In this document: one piece after another, positions 23,892 to 24,226 of the stretch | Layout: each line of letters begins with the position of its first letter | Position numbering within the stretch: position 1 is the first letter of the stretch | Assembly (NCBI GenBank): GCA_009776395.1 | Contig: WRNX01000008.1 | Location: forward strand, 1 to 24,226 | Source of the DNA: Lentimicrobiaceae bacterium | Lineage (GTDB): Bacteria; Bacteroidota; Bacteroidia; Bacteroidales; WCHB1-69 | Direction of reading: 5' to 3' | Length of the DNA stretch: 24,226 nt | The notes under the pieces: generated by a model | Seen by the model: only the letters and a program-made list of their open reading frames with translations | Database searches by the model: none | What the model was told of the DNA's origin: nothing | Made by a program: the position numbers and the translations under genes

Positions 23892-24059
23892 TTATTTTCC
23901 GCACTGTTTCAAATCTTTACGCATTAATGGTTCGCCGCTGGTAACTGCGAGCATAGTTTTGTGCAGATTAACAAAAGGTTTAATTCTATCCAATACTTTC
24001 AAAAAATCTTTTACCTTTGCGCACTCATTCAAAGAAATTCTTTTATGCCATTTTATACT
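23892..24059 (-). pseudogene. Remnant of a radical SAM enzyme gene
   Basis: On the minus strand an in-frame stretch with no credible start encodes VKDFLKVLDRIKPFVNLHKT, then MLAVTSGEPLMRKDLKQCGK and a TAA (23894-23892). This resembles the segment around the glycine-rich TGGEPLxRKDL motif of radical SAM enzymes, especially the Bacteroidota subfamily described with a partner lipoprotein (TIGR04133-like, from memory). The cysteine motif CxxxCxxC that should precede it is missing, the first motif Gly is Ser, and the frame stops just after the motif. The piece is ~55 residues of a normally ~300-residue protein, so it is a decayed remnant. It overlaps the promoter and first codons of the pyrK-like gene on the other strand. 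Confidence 0.5.
24012..24019 (+). promoter_or_regulatory. -7 promoter box of the pyrK-like gene
   Basis: TACCTTTG matches TAnnTTTG, 25 bp before the ATG at 24045, giving a very short leader. No clear -33 TTTG is seen. The box lies inside the radical SAM remnant. Confidence 0.5.
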
Positions 24060-24226
24060 TCAAAAATCATCGCACAAAAGGAAATTGCCACCGGTATTTT
24101 TCATTTAACAGTAACAAAACAGGATGAAAATATTCTACCCGGACAATTTTATATGCTCAAATCATGGGACGATTCGTTGCCGCTCATGCGCCCGTTAAGT
24201 GTATTTTATGTTGAAAATGAAAAGTT
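24045..24226 (+). CDS. pyrK: Dihydroorotate dehydrogenase electron-transfer subunit, N-terminal part
   Basis: The first 60 codons of a gene that runs off the right edge. The start MPFYTSKIIAQKEIATGIFH leads into a ferredoxin-reductase-like FAD-binding fold: ILPGQFYMLKSW is the strand that precedes the flavin site, and PLMRPLSVFYVENEK carries the RPxS motif that contacts FAD. This arrangement matches PyrK, the FAD/[2Fe-2S] subunit passing electrons from PyrD to NAD in pyrimidine synthesis. The C-terminal cysteine cluster that would confirm it lies outside the window; a related NAD(P)H:acceptor reductase subunit is the main alternative. The start is supported by the -7 box 25 bp upstream. Confidence 0.68.
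   Translation, partial: MPFYTSKIIAQKEIATGIFHLTVTKQDENILPGQFYMLKSWDDSLPLMRPLSVFYVENEK

Noticed and set aside
23854..24108. 84-residue plus-strand open frame before pyrK
   Set aside because: It is antisense to the radical SAM remnant and overlaps the pyrK start in another frame; pyrK has the recognisable protein and a fitting -7 box.

Overview
The window looks like a chromosomal segment of an uncultured member of the Bacteroidota, most likely Bacteroidales-like. The evidence is type IX secretion (T9SS) type A sorting domains, FISUMP (Fibrobacter succinogenes major paralogous) domains, an Omp28/thioredoxin-like surface protein, low GC, no Shine-Dalgarno sites, and several TAnnTTTG -7 boxes. No rRNA, tRNA, CRISPR array, integrase or transposase was recognised.

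Left part (1-10985): giant modular surface proteins. The 3' end of one T9SS cargo gene enters at position 1. It is followed by an 896-residue FISUMP protein (535-3225) and a 2393-residue mosaic (3804-10985) built from three FISUMP/Ig-like pairs, PKD-like, leucine-rich, cadherin-like and T9SS sorting modules. The two complete genes share leader, start and signal-peptide DNA almost identically, and the partial gene shares its 3' end with the mosaic, so the locus appears to evolve by module shuffling and homogenisation. Spacers and sorting-domain DNA carry tandem heptamers (GAGAATG, GAACAGG, ATTAATG). The 578-bp spacer 3226-3803 holds palindromic repeats whose flanks are conserved while the central hairpin differs.

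The most striking signal is the extreme 3' end of the 896-residue gene (about 3052-3210). It has atypical NNC-rich codon use, all 13 tyrosines are TAC, and against a sister FISUMP module several codons change at positions 1 and 2 while keeping a third-position C. That is the expected footprint of an adenine-mutagenising diversity-generating retroelement (DGR) acting on AAC template codons. A GC-rich hairpin lies just downstream. No reverse transcriptase or template repeat is in the window, so this remains a hypothesis.

Middle part (11025-19301): a convergent large outer-membrane protein gene, then a probable operon of phosphohexomutase, TolC-type outer-membrane protein and O-antigen ligase/polymerase-like membrane protein. 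This set fits envelope glycan synthesis and export.

Right part (19311-24226): housekeeping genes on the minus strand (a TrmH/SpoU RNA methyltransferase, glyceraldehyde-3-phosphate dehydrogenase, nadD) and an Omp28-like T9SS cargo with four fibronectin-type modules. Next comes a decayed fragment resembling a radical SAM enzyme, and last the first 60 codons of a probable pyrK running off the right edge.
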